This document shows positions 46,115-54,088 of a DNA stretch of 64,000 bases, one piece after another. The number at the start of each line of letters is the position of its first letter. Positions within the stretch are counted from its first letter, which is position 1. The position numbers and the translations under genes were made by a program. The notes below the pieces were generated by a model that did no database searches, was not told the DNA's origin, and saw nothing but the letters and a program-made list of their open reading frames with translations. Source of the DNA: Kitasatospora sp. SUK 42 (GTDB lineage Bacteria > Actinomycetota > Actinomycetes > Streptomycetales > Streptomycetaceae); contig NZ_LFMD02000003.1 of assembly GCF_015776785.2 (NCBI RefSeq), positions 1,458,330-1,522,329 on the forward strand, in the 5' to 3' direction.

Positions 46115-46151
46115 CGTCGCCCCGGAGTACACGAGGTACTCCGGGGCGACG
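46115..46151 (-). terminator. rplM-rpsI operon terminator
   Basis: Perfect 16-bp inverted repeat CGTCGCCCCGGAGTAC and complement (46136-46151) with an ACGAG loop, 56 bases past the rpsI stop. It separates ribosomal genes from glmM. Confidence 0.88.
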
Positions 46152-46206
46152 GTTTGCGCAACCAGGGGGTACGCCGCCAGGGCGGAACGCACCCCCGGGG
46201 ACGCGA

Positions 46207-46710
46207 TTAGCGCTTGCTGTACTGCGGCGCCTTGCGGGCCTTCTTCAGACCGGCCTTCTTGCGCTCGACGGCGCGGGCGTCACGGGTCAGGAAGCCGGCC
46301 TTCTTCAGCGCGCCGCGGTTGTTGTCCACGTCGGCCTCGTTCAGGGCACGGGCGACGCCGAGGCGCAGCGCGTAGGCCTGGCCGGAGACGCCGCCACCGC
46401 TGATGCGGGCGACGACGTCGTAACGGCCGTCCAGCTCAAGGAGCTTGAAGGGCTCGTTCACGGTCTGCTGGTGCACCTTGTTGGGGAAGTAGCCCTCAAG
46501 GGTGCGACCGTTGATCTTCCACTGCCCGGTGCCGGGGACGATGCGCACGCGGGCGATCGCCTCCTTGCGACGGCCGAGGCCGGCGCCCGGGATGGCCTCG
46601 CCGAAGCGGCCGGCCAGGGACTCGGAGGTGTAGCTCTCCTCGGAGGTGTACTCGCCCTCGACGACGGTCTCGTCGAAGTCGACCTCAAGGGTTTCAGTGG
46701 TCTCGGCCAC
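46207..46710 (-). CDS. rpsI: 30S ribosomal protein S9
   Basis: 167 residues from GTG 46710. An acidic Thr/Glu-rich N-terminal extension of about 45 residues, typical of actinobacteria, precedes the S9 core (GRRKEAIARVRIVPGTGQW, VARISGGGVSGQAYAL). Ends with the conserved basic tail KKARKAPQYSKR, whose C-terminus reaches the decoding centre. Second gene of the rplM-rpsI operon. Confidence 0.97.
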   Translation of the reverse strand: MAETTETLEVDFDETVVEGEYTSEESYTSESLAGRFGEAIPGAGLGRRKEAIARVRIVPGTGQWKINGRTLEGYFPNKVHQQTVNEPFKLLELDGRYDVVARISGGGVSGQAYALRLGVARALNEADVDNNRGALKKAGFLTRDARAVERKKAGLKKARKAPQYSKR

Positions 46711-46756
46711 GGTGTTCCTCAGCTCTTTTCAGTGTTGGGGGGCTTGGTGGCCGGAA

Positions 46757-47200
46757 TTACTGCGCGACCTGGGTGATCTCGAACGGCACCGGCTGCTGGG
46801 CAGCGTGCGGGTGCTGGTCGCCCGAGTAGACCTTCAGCTTCGAGAGCATCTGACGGCCCAGGCTGTTCTTGGGAATCATGCCCTTGATGGCCTTCTCGAC
46901 GGCCTTCTCCGGGTTCTTGTCCAGGAGGTCGTCGTAGCGGACCGAGCGGAGACCGCCCGGGAAACCGCTGTGACGGTAGGCCAGCTTCTGGGTCTTCTTG
47001 TTACCCGACAGGTGCACCTTGTCCGCGTTGATGATGATGACGAAGTCACCAGTGTCAACGTGCGGCGCGTAGATCGCCTTGTGCTTGCCCCGGAGGAGGT
47101 TGGCGGCCTGGGAAGCCAGGCGGCCGAGCACGACGTCGGTCGCGTCGATGACGTGCCACTGACGCTGGACGTCGCCGGGCTTGGGGCTGTACGTACGCAC
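46757..47200 (-). CDS. rplM: 50S ribosomal protein L13
   Basis: 147 residues from GTG 47200. Motifs: WHVIDATDVVLGRLASQAA, DFVIIINADKVHLSGNK, GMIPKNSLGRQMLSKLKVY. It assembles early in the large subunit. First gene of the two-gene operon; the 5' leader is about 130 bases long from the predicted promoter and may carry the regulatory leader known for L13 in many bacteria, though I cannot confirm a structure. Confidence 0.97.
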   Translation of the reverse strand: MRTYSPKPGDVQRQWHVIDATDVVLGRLASQAANLLRGKHKAIYAPHVDTGDFVIIINADKVHLSGNKKTQKLAYRHSGFPGGLRSVRYDDLLDKNPEKAVEKAIKGMIPKNSLGRQMLSKLKVYSGDQHPHAAQQPVPFEITQVAQ

Positions 47201-47339
47201 GGTCGTAGCCTTCGCTTTTCAGTGAGTTGGTCCTGACAGGAGCACCCGGTCGGGAGAGCAGCCTGGTCAGCCTTGGACGCAATTCAAGGCGGACCGCTGG
47301 TCATCGACCTGATGTCTCCGGCGTACCGACCTCTCACGT

Positions 47340-47368
47340 GAGATAGAGCGAGCCAATACGCACATCAA
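47340..47368 (-). promoter_or_regulatory. putative rplM promoter
   Basis: On the minus strand TTGATG (47363-47368) and TATCTC (47340-47345) are 17 bases apart, about 130 bases upstream of rplM. Confidence 0.45.
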
Positions 47369-47428
47369 GCGTCCAGGTTACCGGGCGGGCGGGAAGGGGT
47401 CAAAAACGCCCTCCCCGCCCCGCCCGGA

Positions 47429-49087
47429 TCAGCGGTCGCGCTCGACCCGGGAGACGTCCCAGACCGGCTCGGGCGACTCGTAGACCCGGCCGTCCGCGCC
47501 GAACACCAGGAAGCGGTCGAAGGTCTTGGCGAACCAGCGGTCGTGGGTGACGCACAGCACCGTGCCGTCGAAGGCCTCCAGCCCGGCCTGCAACGCCTCG
47601 GCGCTCTCCAGGTCCAGGTTGTCGGTCGGCTCGTCGAGCAACAGGGCCGTCACACCGGAGAGTTCGAGCTTGAGGATCATCAGCCGGGCCTGCTGCCCGC
47701 CGGACAGCGACTCGAACCGCTGCTCCTCCTGGCGGTCCAGCTCGTAGCGGCGCAGCGCGCCCATCGCGGCCCCGCGGCTGAGCGCGTGCTCCTCCTCCAC
47801 GATCGAGCGGACCGTCCGGCCGAACAGCTCCGGGTGCGCGTGGGTCTGCCGGAAGTGACCGGGGACGACCCGGGCGCCGAGCTTCCAGTCGCCGGTGTGC
47901 GCGACGGTGTCGTCCCCGGCCAGCAGCCGCAGGAAGTGCGACTTGCCGGAGCCGTTGGAGCCGAGCACCGCGACCCGCTCGCCGTAGAAGACCTCCAGGT
48001 CGAAGGGCTTCATCAGCCCGGTGAGTTCGAGCTTCTCCATGGTGAAGGCCCGCACACCGGTGCGCCCGCCCTTGAGCCGCATGGTGATGCTCTGCTCGCG
48101 CGGCGGCGCCTCCGGCGGGCCGGCGTCCTCGAACTTCTTCAGCCTGGTCTGCGCGGCGCTGTAGCGGGAGGCCATGTCGTGGCTGACGGAGGCGGCCTGG
48201 CGCAGGTTGACGACGAGCTTCTTGAGCTTGGCGTGCTCCTCGTCCCAGCGGCGGCGCAGCTCCTCGAAGCGCTCGAAGCGGGCCTTGCGGGCCTCGTGGA
48301 AGGTGTCGAAGCCGCCGCCGTGCACCCAGACGCTGCTGCCGGCCGCGCCGGTCTCGACGCTGATGATCTTGTCGGCGGTGCGGGAGAGCAGCTCGCGGTC
48401 GTGCGAGATGAACAGGACGGTCTTCGAGGTGGCCTTGATGGCCTCCTCCAGCCACCGCTTGGCCGGGACGTCCAGGTAGTTGTCGGGCTCGTCGAGCAGC
48501 AGCACCTCCTCGGGGCCGCGCAGCAGGGCCTCCAGCACCAGACGCTTCTGCTCGCCGCCCGAGAGGGTGTTCAGGCCGCGCCACTGGGCCTTGTCGAAGG
48601 GCATGCCCAGGGCCGCCATGGTGCAGACGTCCCAGTCGGTCTCGTAGTCGTAGCCGCCGACGTCCGCCCAGTCGGAGAGCGACTGGGCGTAGGCCATCTG
48701 CGTCTTCTCGTCGTCCTGGGCGATCATCGCCAGCTCGGCGGCGTCCACCGCGCGGGCGGCCTTGGCGATCCGCTCGGGGGCGACCGAGACCAGCAGGTCG
48801 CGCACCGAGGCGTCGGCCGGCAGCGCGCCCGGGGTGGCCCGCTCGTCCTCGCGGCCGGTGGTGCCGACGAACTGGCGCATCACGCCGAGCCCGCCGCTGA
48901 TCGTCACGGTGCCGCCGTGCGGCTGGATGTCCCCCGCGATCATGCGCAGCAGGGTGGTCTTGCCCGCTCCGTTGGCGCCGACCAGGGCCACCGCGGCGCC
49001 CTCGCCGACCCGGAAGGACGCGTCGTCGAACAGCACCCGCCCGTCCGGCAGGTAGTACTCCAGGTGCGAAATCTCGACGTGTCCCAT
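47429..49087 (-). CDS. ABC-F family ATPase
   Basis: 552 residues, two ABC nucleotide-binding domains and no membrane part. Domain 1: Walker A GANGAGKTTLL (near residue 37), signature LSGGEQKR, Walker B LLLDEPDNYLD. Domain 2: Walker A GSNGSGKSHFL, signature LSGGQQAR, Walker B LLLDEPTDNLD. An inter-domain alpha-helical linker with RRRWDEEHAKLKKL lies between. ABC-F proteins work on the ribosome as translation factors or antibiotic protection factors; which applies is not clear. It is between rplM and truA, on the same strand. Confidence 0.92.
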   Translation of the reverse strand: MGHVEISHLEYYLPDGRVLFDDASFRVGEGAAVALVGANGAGKTTLLRMIAGDIQPHGGTVTISGGLGVMRQFVGTTGREDERATPGALPADASVRDLLVSVAPERIAKAARAVDAAELAMIAQDDEKTQMAYAQSLSDWADVGGYDYETDWDVCTMAALGMPFDKAQWRGLNTLSGGEQKRLVLEALLRGPEEVLLLDEPDNYLDVPAKRWLEEAIKATSKTVLFISHDRELLSRTADKIISVETGAAGSSVWVHGGGFDTFHEARKARFERFEELRRRWDEEHAKLKKLVVNLRQAASVSHDMASRYSAAQTRLKKFEDAGPPEAPPREQSITMRLKGGRTGVRAFTMEKLELTGLMKPFDLEVFYGERVAVLGSNGSGKSHFLRLLAGDDTVAHTGDWKLGARVVPGHFRQTHAHPELFGRTVRSIVEEEHALSRGAAMGALRRYELDRQEEQRFESLSGGQQARLMILKLELSGVTALLLDEPTDNLDLESAEALQAGLEAFDGTVLCVTHDRWFAKTFDRFLVFGADGRVYESPEPVWDVSRVERDR

Positions 49088-49128
49088 GGGGACGATTCTC
49101 CCAAGCGGACGCCCCGGACCAAAACGGA

Positions 49129-50040
49129 TTACGCGGAGACCGGCTGCCCCGGGAGGGTGCGCATCCGCCTGGCCTGGCGGTTGCGCTCCGCGAGCTGGTC
49201 GTCCGGCGGGTAGCCGACCTCCTCAAGGGTGAGCCCGTACGGCCGGATCACGTTGACCGCCGAGTTGCGGACCCCGCCGGCCAGCACCTCGCCGGGGAAC
49301 TCGACCGGCCGGTGCCCGTCGCCGACCAGCAGCATCGCGCCGACCAGCGCCCGGACCATGTTGTGGCAGAAGGCGTCCGCCCGGACGGTGGCGACCGCGA
49401 GCGAGCCCTCCTGGGCCGCGTAGGTGTCCACCGGGACGCGGTCCCAGCGCAGCTCCAGCAGGGTGCGGATGGTGGTGGCGCCCTCGCGCTTCTTGCAGTA
49501 CGCGGCGAAGTCGTGCTCGCCGAGCAGCAGTTCGGCGGCCGCGTTCATCCGGTCGATGTCGAGCGGGCGGTCGTGCCAGAGCACGTGCCCGCGCAGCAGC
49601 GGGTCGACCCCGCCGGGGTGGTCGGCGACCCGGTAGGCGTACCGGCGCCAGATCGCCGAGAAGCGGGCGTCGAACCCGGCCGGCGCCTCGCCGACCCGGT
49701 AGATCCGGACGTCCCCGGGCAGCCGGCCGGCCAGTCGGCGCAGCAGCTTCTCCCGGTGCGCCTCCCACAGCTCGGCCGGCAGGTCGACGTGGGCGACCTG
49801 CCCGCGGGCGTGCACCCCGGCGTCGGTGCGGCCGGCCACGGTCAGCGGGAAGAGCTCCTGGCTGCGGGTGACGACCTGCAGCGCGGTCTCGATCTCCTCC
49901 TGGACCGTCCGGCGGCCGCCCTTCTGGCGGGCCCAGCCGGAGAACTCGGCACCCTGGTAGGCGAGGTCGAGCCGGACCCGGACGTACCCGTCGGCCGGGC
50001 CGTCCTTCACCGGAGGCTGCTCGGCGCAATCGTTGACCAC
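49129..50040 (-). CDS. truA: tRNA pseudouridine(38-40) synthase
   Basis: 303 residues from GTG 50040. Catalytic Asp in VAGRTDAGVHARGQVAHVD, with the N-terminal RVRLDLAYQGAEFSGWARQ and C-terminal FCHNMVRALVGAMLLVG segments of the TruA fold. It isomerises U38-U40 in the anticodon stem-loop. It follows rplQ, as in most actinobacteria, with a hairpin between. Confidence 0.96.
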   Translation of the reverse strand: MVNDCAEQPPVKDGPADGYVRVRLDLAYQGAEFSGWARQKGGRRTVQEEIETALQVVTRSQELFPLTVAGRTDAGVHARGQVAHVDLPAELWEAHREKLLRRLAGRLPGDVRIYRVGEAPAGFDARFSAIWRRYAYRVADHPGGVDPLLRGHVLWHDRPLDIDRMNAAAELLLGEHDFAAYCKKREGATTIRTLLELRWDRVPVDTYAAQEGSLAVATVRADAFCHNMVRALVGAMLLVGDGHRPVEFPGEVLAGGVRNSAVNVIRPYGLTLEEVGYPPDDQLAERNRQARRMRTLPGQPVSA

Positions 50041-50078
50041 GTGTTTCTCTTCTCCCGGGGACCTTGAAGAACAAGGAA

Positions 50079-50114
50079 CGGGCCCGCTCCCCCATCACTG
50101 GGAGAGCGGGCCCG
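50079..50114 (-). terminator. hairpin after rplQ
   Basis: 15-bp stem with one mismatch (CGGGCCCGCTCCCCC against GGGAGAGCGGGCCCG, 50079-50093 and 50100-50114), loop ATCACT. It would end or attenuate transcription of the alpha operon before truA. Confidence 0.78.
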
Positions 50115-50132
50115 CAGCAACACCTAAAGGCG

Positions 50133-50627
50133 TCAGGCCTGCTCGGCGGCCTCGGCCTCGTCGGCCTTGCTGGCCTCGTCAGCCTTGGCGACCGCGGCGG
50201 CCTCGTCGGCCTCCTTGACGGCGCGCTTGGTGGCGGCCTCGGCCTCGCCGACGGCGGTCTGCGCGACGGTCAGCGCCTCGACCAGCTCGATCACGGCCAT
50301 CGGGGCGTTGTCGCCACGACGGGGACCGATCTTGGTGATGCGGGTGTAGCCACCCGGGCGGTTCTCGTAGCGCGGCGCGATCTCGGTGAAGAGGGTGTGC
50401 AGCACGGCGATGTCGGTGATCGTCTTGCGCACCAGGCGACGGTTGTGGATGTCGCCCTTCTTCGCCTTGGTGATCAGCTTCTCCGCCAGCGGGCGCATCC
50501 GACGGGCCTTGGCCTCGGTCGTGGTGATGCGGCCGTACTGGAACAGCTCCCGGCACAGACCGGCGAGCAGCAGCGGCTCGTGGTGCGGGCCGCCGCCGAG
50601 GCGGGCACCCTTGGTGGGACGCGGCAT
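50133..50627 (-). CDS. rplQ: 50S ribosomal protein L17
   Basis: 164 residues. Core MPRPTKGARLGGGPHHEPLL, ITTTEAKARRMRPLAEKLIT and YTRITKIGPRRGDNAPMAVI. Beyond about residue 120 an Ala/Glu/Lys-rich tail is added, common in streptomycetes. Last gene of the alpha operon after rpoA. Confidence 0.97.
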   Translation of the reverse strand: MPRPTKGARLGGGPHHEPLLLAGLCRELFQYGRITTTEAKARRMRPLAEKLITKAKKGDIHNRRLVRKTITDIAVLHTLFTEIAPRYENRPGGYTRITKIGPRRGDNAPMAVIELVEALTVAQTAVGEAEAATKRAVKEADEAAAVAKADEASKADEAEAAEQA

Positions 50628-50756
50628 GGAATTACTCCTCGAATCTCCGACTGCGGCCGTACCAGGTACCGCAGCGGGCGTACGGGCACTGTGCCCGCAC
50701 GACTTTCACGACGACGGGGGCGGTCCTCGGAAGAACCGCCCCCGCGGTCAAGTCTC

Positions 50757-51779
50757 TCAGTACTGCTCGGTCTCCGCGTAACCCGCGTCGTCCAGGTCGT
50801 CGGCGCCGAAGGCGTCGGCGGCCGCGGTCGGGTCGAACCCGGGCGGGCTGTCCTTGAGGGCCAGGCCCATGCCGGCCAGCTTCGCCTTGACCTCGTCGAT
50901 CGACTTCGCACCAAAGTTGCGGATGTCGAGCAGGTCGGCCTCGGAGCGGGCGACGAGCTCACCCACGGTGTGGATGCCCTCGCGCTTGAGGCAGTTGTAG
51001 GAGCGGACGGTGAGCTCCAGCTCCTCGATCGGCAGCGCCAGGTCGGCGGCCAGGGCGGCGTCCGTCGGGGACGGGCCCATGTCGATGCCCTCGGCGTCGA
51101 TGTTCAGCTCGCGCGCGAGGCCGAACAGCTCCACCAGGGTCTTGCCGGCCGAGGCCATGGCGTCGCGCGGACGCATGGCGGGCTTGGTCTCGACGTCGAC
51201 GATCAGCTTGTCGAAGTCGGTCCGCTGCTCGACACGGGTGGCCTCGACCTTGTAGGTGACCTTCAGCACGGGGCTGTAGATCGAGTCGACCGGGATGCGG
51301 CCGATCTCCTGGCCGGAGGCCTTGTTCTGGACGGCGGAGACGTAGCCGCGACCGCGCTCGACGGTCAGCTCCATCTCCAGCTTGCCCTTGCCGTTCAGCG
51401 TGGCGAGGACCAGCTCGGGGTTGTGCACCTCGACACCCGCCGGCGGGGCGATGTCGGCGGCGGTGACGACACCCGGGCCCTGCTTGCGCAGGTACATCAC
51501 GACCGGCTCGTCGTGCTCCGAGGAGACGACCAGCTGCTTGATGTTGAGGATGAGGTCGGTCACGTCCTCCTTGACGCCCGGCACGGTGGTGAACTCGTGC
51601 AGGACGCCGTCGATGCGGATGCTGGTGACAGCGGCACCCGGGATCGACGACAGGAGCGTGCGGCGCAGGGAGTTGCCGAGGGTGTAGCCGAAGCCCGGCT
51701 CCAGCGGCTCGATCACGAACCGGGAGCGGAACTCGTCGACGACCTCTTCGGTCAGCGAAGGACGCTGAGCGATAAGCAT
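50757..51779 (-). CDS. rpoA: RNA polymerase alpha subunit
   Basis: 340 residues from ATG 51779 (MLIAQRPSLTEEV), chosen over an upstream in-frame start by family fit. N-terminal domain with GFGYTLGNSLRRTLLSSIPG; C-terminal domain with LELTVRSYNCLKREGIHTVG and ARSEADLLDIRNFGAKSI, which contacts UP elements and activators. Preceded by two tandem hairpins in the gap to rpsK. rpsD is not between rpsK and rpoA, as is normal in streptomycetes. Confidence 0.98.
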   Translation of the reverse strand: MLIAQRPSLTEEVVDEFRSRFVIEPLEPGFGYTLGNSLRRTLLSSIPGAAVTSIRIDGVLHEFTTVPGVKEDVTDLILNIKQLVVSSEHDEPVVMYLRKQGPGVVTAADIAPPAGVEVHNPELVLATLNGKGKLEMELTVERGRGYVSAVQNKASGQEIGRIPVDSIYSPVLKVTYKVEATRVEQRTDFDKLIVDVETKPAMRPRDAMASAGKTLVELFGLARELNIDAEGIDMGPSPTDAALAADLALPIEELELTVRSYNCLKREGIHTVGELVARSEADLLDIRNFGAKSIDEVKAKLAGMGLALKDSPPGFDPTAAADAFGADDLDDAGYAETEQY

Positions 51780-51833
51780 GGGGTTTCGATCCTCCAGTCT
51801 TCGGCGCCCACTATTTGACGCCGAACGAATGGC

Positions 51834-51893
51834 CATGAGGCGGTGGCCTCATGCCAAGCGTACGGGGTCCCGTGAAGAACGGGACCCCGTACG
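51834..51893 (-). terminator. tandem hairpins between rpsK and rpoA
   Basis: Read on the minus strand, a 15-bp perfect stem (51859-51873 and 51879-51893, GAAGA loop) is followed by an 8-bp stem CATGAGGC/GCCTCATG (51834-51841 and 51846-51853). The first looks like an intrinsic terminator in the middle of a canonical operon, so attenuation or a partial terminator is likely. No T tract follows. Confidence 0.65.
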
Positions 51894-51931
51894 AGGTTTA
51901 AAGCAGGACCCGCGTGCCCGAAGGCGCTGCG

Positions 51932-52339
51932 TCAGACGCGGCGGCGCTTCGGCGGACGGCAGCCGTTGTGCGGGGTGGGGGTGACGTCCTGGATCGAGCC
52001 GACCTCCAGGCCGGTGGCCTGGAGCGAACGGATCGCGGTCTCGCGGCCGGAGCCCGGACCCTTCACGAAGACGTCAACCTTGCGCATGCCGTGCTCCTGC
52101 GCGCGACGGGCAGCGGCCTCGGCGGCCATCTGCGCGGCGAACGGGGTGGACTTGCGCGAGCCCTTGAAGCCGACGTGGCCGGCGGAGGCCCAGGAGATCA
52201 CGTTGCCCGCGGGGTCGGTGATCGAAACGATGGTGTTGTTGAACGTGCTCTTGATGTGCGCGTGGCCGTGAGCGACGTTCTTCTTTTCCTTGCGGCGGAT
52301 CTTCTTCGCGCCGGCAGCCTGACGACCCTTGGGGGGCAT
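51932..52339 (-). CDS. rpsK: 30S ribosomal protein S11
   Basis: 135 residues. NTIVSITDPAGNVISWASAG, GRETAIRSLQATGLEVGSIQ and the C-terminal DVTPTPHNGCRPPKRRRV with the conserved NGCRPPKRRRV end. Platform protein of the small subunit. Follows rpsM after 72 bases. Confidence 0.97.
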   Translation of the reverse strand: MPPKGRQAAGAKKIRRKEKKNVAHGHAHIKSTFNNTIVSITDPAGNVISWASAGHVGFKGSRKSTPFAAQMAAEAAARRAQEHGMRKVDVFVKGPGSGRETAIRSLQATGLEVGSIQDVTPTPHNGCRPPKRRRV

Positions 52340-52411
52340 AAGTCTGTTCTCCTACTGAGGTGGTCGGTCCGCTGACCCGCGGGCCGGAGGGATGTCCGGT
52401 TACGGGACGGA

Positions 52412-52792
52412 CTACTTCTTGCCCGGCTTCTTCTTACCGGCGATCGCGCGACGCGGGCCCTTGCGGGTACGCGCGTTGGTGTGGGTGCGCTGGCCGCGGA
52501 CCGGCAGGCCGCGGCGGTGACGCAGACCCTCGTAGCAGCCGATCTCGACCTTGCGGCGGATGTCGGCGGCCACCTCGCGGCGGAGGTCACCCTCGACCGT
52601 GAAGTTGGCGTCGATGTACTGGCCGAGCTTGACCAGGTCGTCCTCGGAGATGTCGCGAACGCGGACATCCGGGCTCACACCGGTCTCGGCGAGGGTCTGC
52701 TGGGCGCGGGTACGGCCGATGCCGTACACGTAGGTGAGGGCGATCTCGATCCGCTTCTCACGGGGGAGATCAACGCCGGCGAGGCGTGCCAT
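52412..52792 (-). CDS. rpsM: 30S ribosomal protein S13
   Basis: 126 residues: MARLAGVDLPREKRIEIALT, YGIGRTRAQQTLAETGV, and the C-terminal RGLPVRGQRTHTNARTRKGP followed by a basic tail (KKKPGKK). It forms head bridges to the large subunit. Follows rpmJ after 176 bases. Confidence 0.97.
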   Translation of the reverse strand: MARLAGVDLPREKRIEIALTYVYGIGRTRAQQTLAETGVSPDVRVRDISEDDLVKLGQYIDANFTVEGDLRREVAADIRRKVEIGCYEGLRHRRGLPVRGQRTHTNARTRKGPRRAIAGKKKPGKK

Positions 52793-52968
52793 TCATGGCT
52801 CCTGTGGTTCTTCAGAGGTCTGGCGTGCCACCTACTCCGACACCTCACGGTGAGGGAGCCCCGGCCTCTGACCGGGGGCGGCAGTCCGTCCCTGTCGGGA
52901 TGGATCGGGTGACCCGCTTATGACGTTTTCGCGTCGCGCGAAGTACTACGAGAAATGCTGGGGAGAGA

Positions 52969-53082
52969 TCAGCCCTGGCGCTGCTTGTGGCGCAGGTTGT
53001 CGCAGATCACCATGACCCGGCCGTGGCGGCGGATCACCTTGCACTTGTCGCAGATCTTCTTGACGCTCGGCTTGACCTTCAT
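52969..53082 (-). CDS. rpmJ: 50S ribosomal protein L36 (zinc-binding type)
   Basis: 37 residues, MKVKPSVKKICDKCKVIRRH onward to RHKQRQG. The zinc ribbon ligands are all present (Cys11, Cys14, Cys27 and His32-type), so this is the C+ form; streptomycetes usually keep a zinc-free paralogue elsewhere under Zur. It lies 32 bases after infA. Confidence 0.96.
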   Translation of the reverse strand: MKVKPSVKKICDKCKVIRRHGRVMVICDNLRHKQRQG

Positions 53083-53114
53083 GTTCAGGTTCTCCGGGTC
53101 TAGATCTGACGTTC

Positions 53115-53336
53115 TTACTTGTAGCGGTAGACGATCCGGCCGCGCGTGAGGTCGTAGGGGCTGAGCTCCACGACGACCCGGTCGTCCGGCAGGATGCGGA
53201 TGTAGTGCATGCGCATCTTGCCACTGATGTGCGCGAGGACCTTGTGACCGTTCTGCAGCTCGACCTTGAACATCGCGTTCGGAAGAGACTCGATCACGGT
53301 GCCCTCGATCTCAATGGCGCCTTGCTTCTTAGCCAT
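53115..53336 (-). CDS. infA: translation initiation factor IF-1
   Basis: 73 residues, single OB-fold: AKKQGAIEIEGTVIESLPNA, GHKVLAHISGKMRMHYIRI, DLTRGRIVYRYK. Binds the 30S A site during initiation. First gene of the infA-rpmJ-rpsM-rpsK group, with a clear promoter upstream. Confidence 0.98.
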   Translation of the reverse strand: MAKKQGAIEIEGTVIESLPNAMFKVELQNGHKVLAHISGKMRMHYIRILPDDRVVVELSPYDLTRGRIVYRYK

Positions 53337-53460
53337 GAACTGCGAGATCCACCTTCCGGGACCGGCTACCGTATGCGGAACGCTCGTGCGAACCTGGGTT
53401 CACCCCACCCCCGAGGGGAAGAGGGCGTGCTGAAGCACGCTACGAGTGAGCCGACGGTCC

Positions 53461-53489
53461 ATCCTACGCCAGCGCGTCCGATGGTCCAA
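53461..53489 (-). promoter_or_regulatory. infA promoter
   Basis: On the minus strand TTGGAC (53484-53489) and TAGGAT (53461-53466) with exactly 17 bases between, a good HrdB-type promoter. The start is about 120 bases before infA and lies just after the mscL stop. Confidence 0.7.
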
Positions 53490-53530
53490 AACCGGGACCC
53501 GGAAGGCGGCGACCGTCACACCCGTCCGGC

Positions 53531-53956
53531 TCAGGCCCCGGTGGTGACGGTCAGCGGCTCGACGTGGGCGGTGCAGGCCGAGCAGCGACTGGCGGCCTGG
53601 GGGATCTCGGTCAGGCACTCGGGGCAGGGGCGCTTGGGGGCCTTGGGGGCCTTGGGCATGTACCGCGCGGTGGCCTTGGTGATCGGCAGCACCACGCAGA
53701 AGTACAGGACGGCGGCCGTCATGACGAACGCGATCAGCACGTTCAGGAACTGGCCGTACGGGAACGTGACCCCGGCCACCGTCGCCGAGTAGGAGCTGAA
53801 GTCGCCGGCCGCACCGACCACCACGCCCACCAGCGGGGTGAGGAAGGCGGACACGAAGCCGGTCACCACGGCGGTGAAGGCGGCACCGATGACCACACCG
53901 ACCGCCATGTCGACGACGTTGCCGCGCATCATGAAGTCGCGGAATCCCTTGAGCAC
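53531..53956 (-). CDS. mscL: large-conductance mechanosensitive channel with C-terminal zinc ribbon
   Basis: 141 residues from GTG 53956 with GGAGAG upstream. TM1 with FRDFMMRGNVVDMAVGVVIG (typical MscL), TM2 around FLNVLIAFVMTAAVLYFCVV, then the charged helix. Unusual C-terminus (about 112-130): CPECLTEIPQAASRCSAC, a four-Cys ribbon not found in the Escherichia coli protein. It opens under hypoosmotic shock. It interrupts the usual map-infA order, with a terminator on one side and a promoter on the other. Confidence 0.95.
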   Translation of the reverse strand: MLKGFRDFMMRGNVVDMAVGVVIGAAFTAVVTGFVSAFLTPLVGVVVGAAGDFSSYSATVAGVTFPYGQFLNVLIAFVMTAAVLYFCVVLPITKATARYMPKAPKAPKRPCPECLTEIPQAASRCSACTAHVEPLTVTTGA

Positions 53957-54021
53957 GTACTCTCTCCTGCTCGCTCGTAAGCCACTTGTTGCCACTGCCA
54001 GCCGATAAAAATAGGACAAAA

Positions 54022-54049
54022 GCCCTGGAGGTCCAAACCTCCAGGGCTC
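54022..54049 (-). terminator. map terminator
   Basis: 12-bp perfect arms AGCCCTGGAGGT/ACCTCCAGGGCT with a four-base loop; on the minus strand a T-rich tail follows (TTTTGTCCTATTTTTAT). It would end the secY-adk-map transcript. Confidence 0.88.
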
Positions 54050-54088
54050 TGATCCCTTGTCAGGGGCGGCAGTTGGGCGCCTCCGTGA

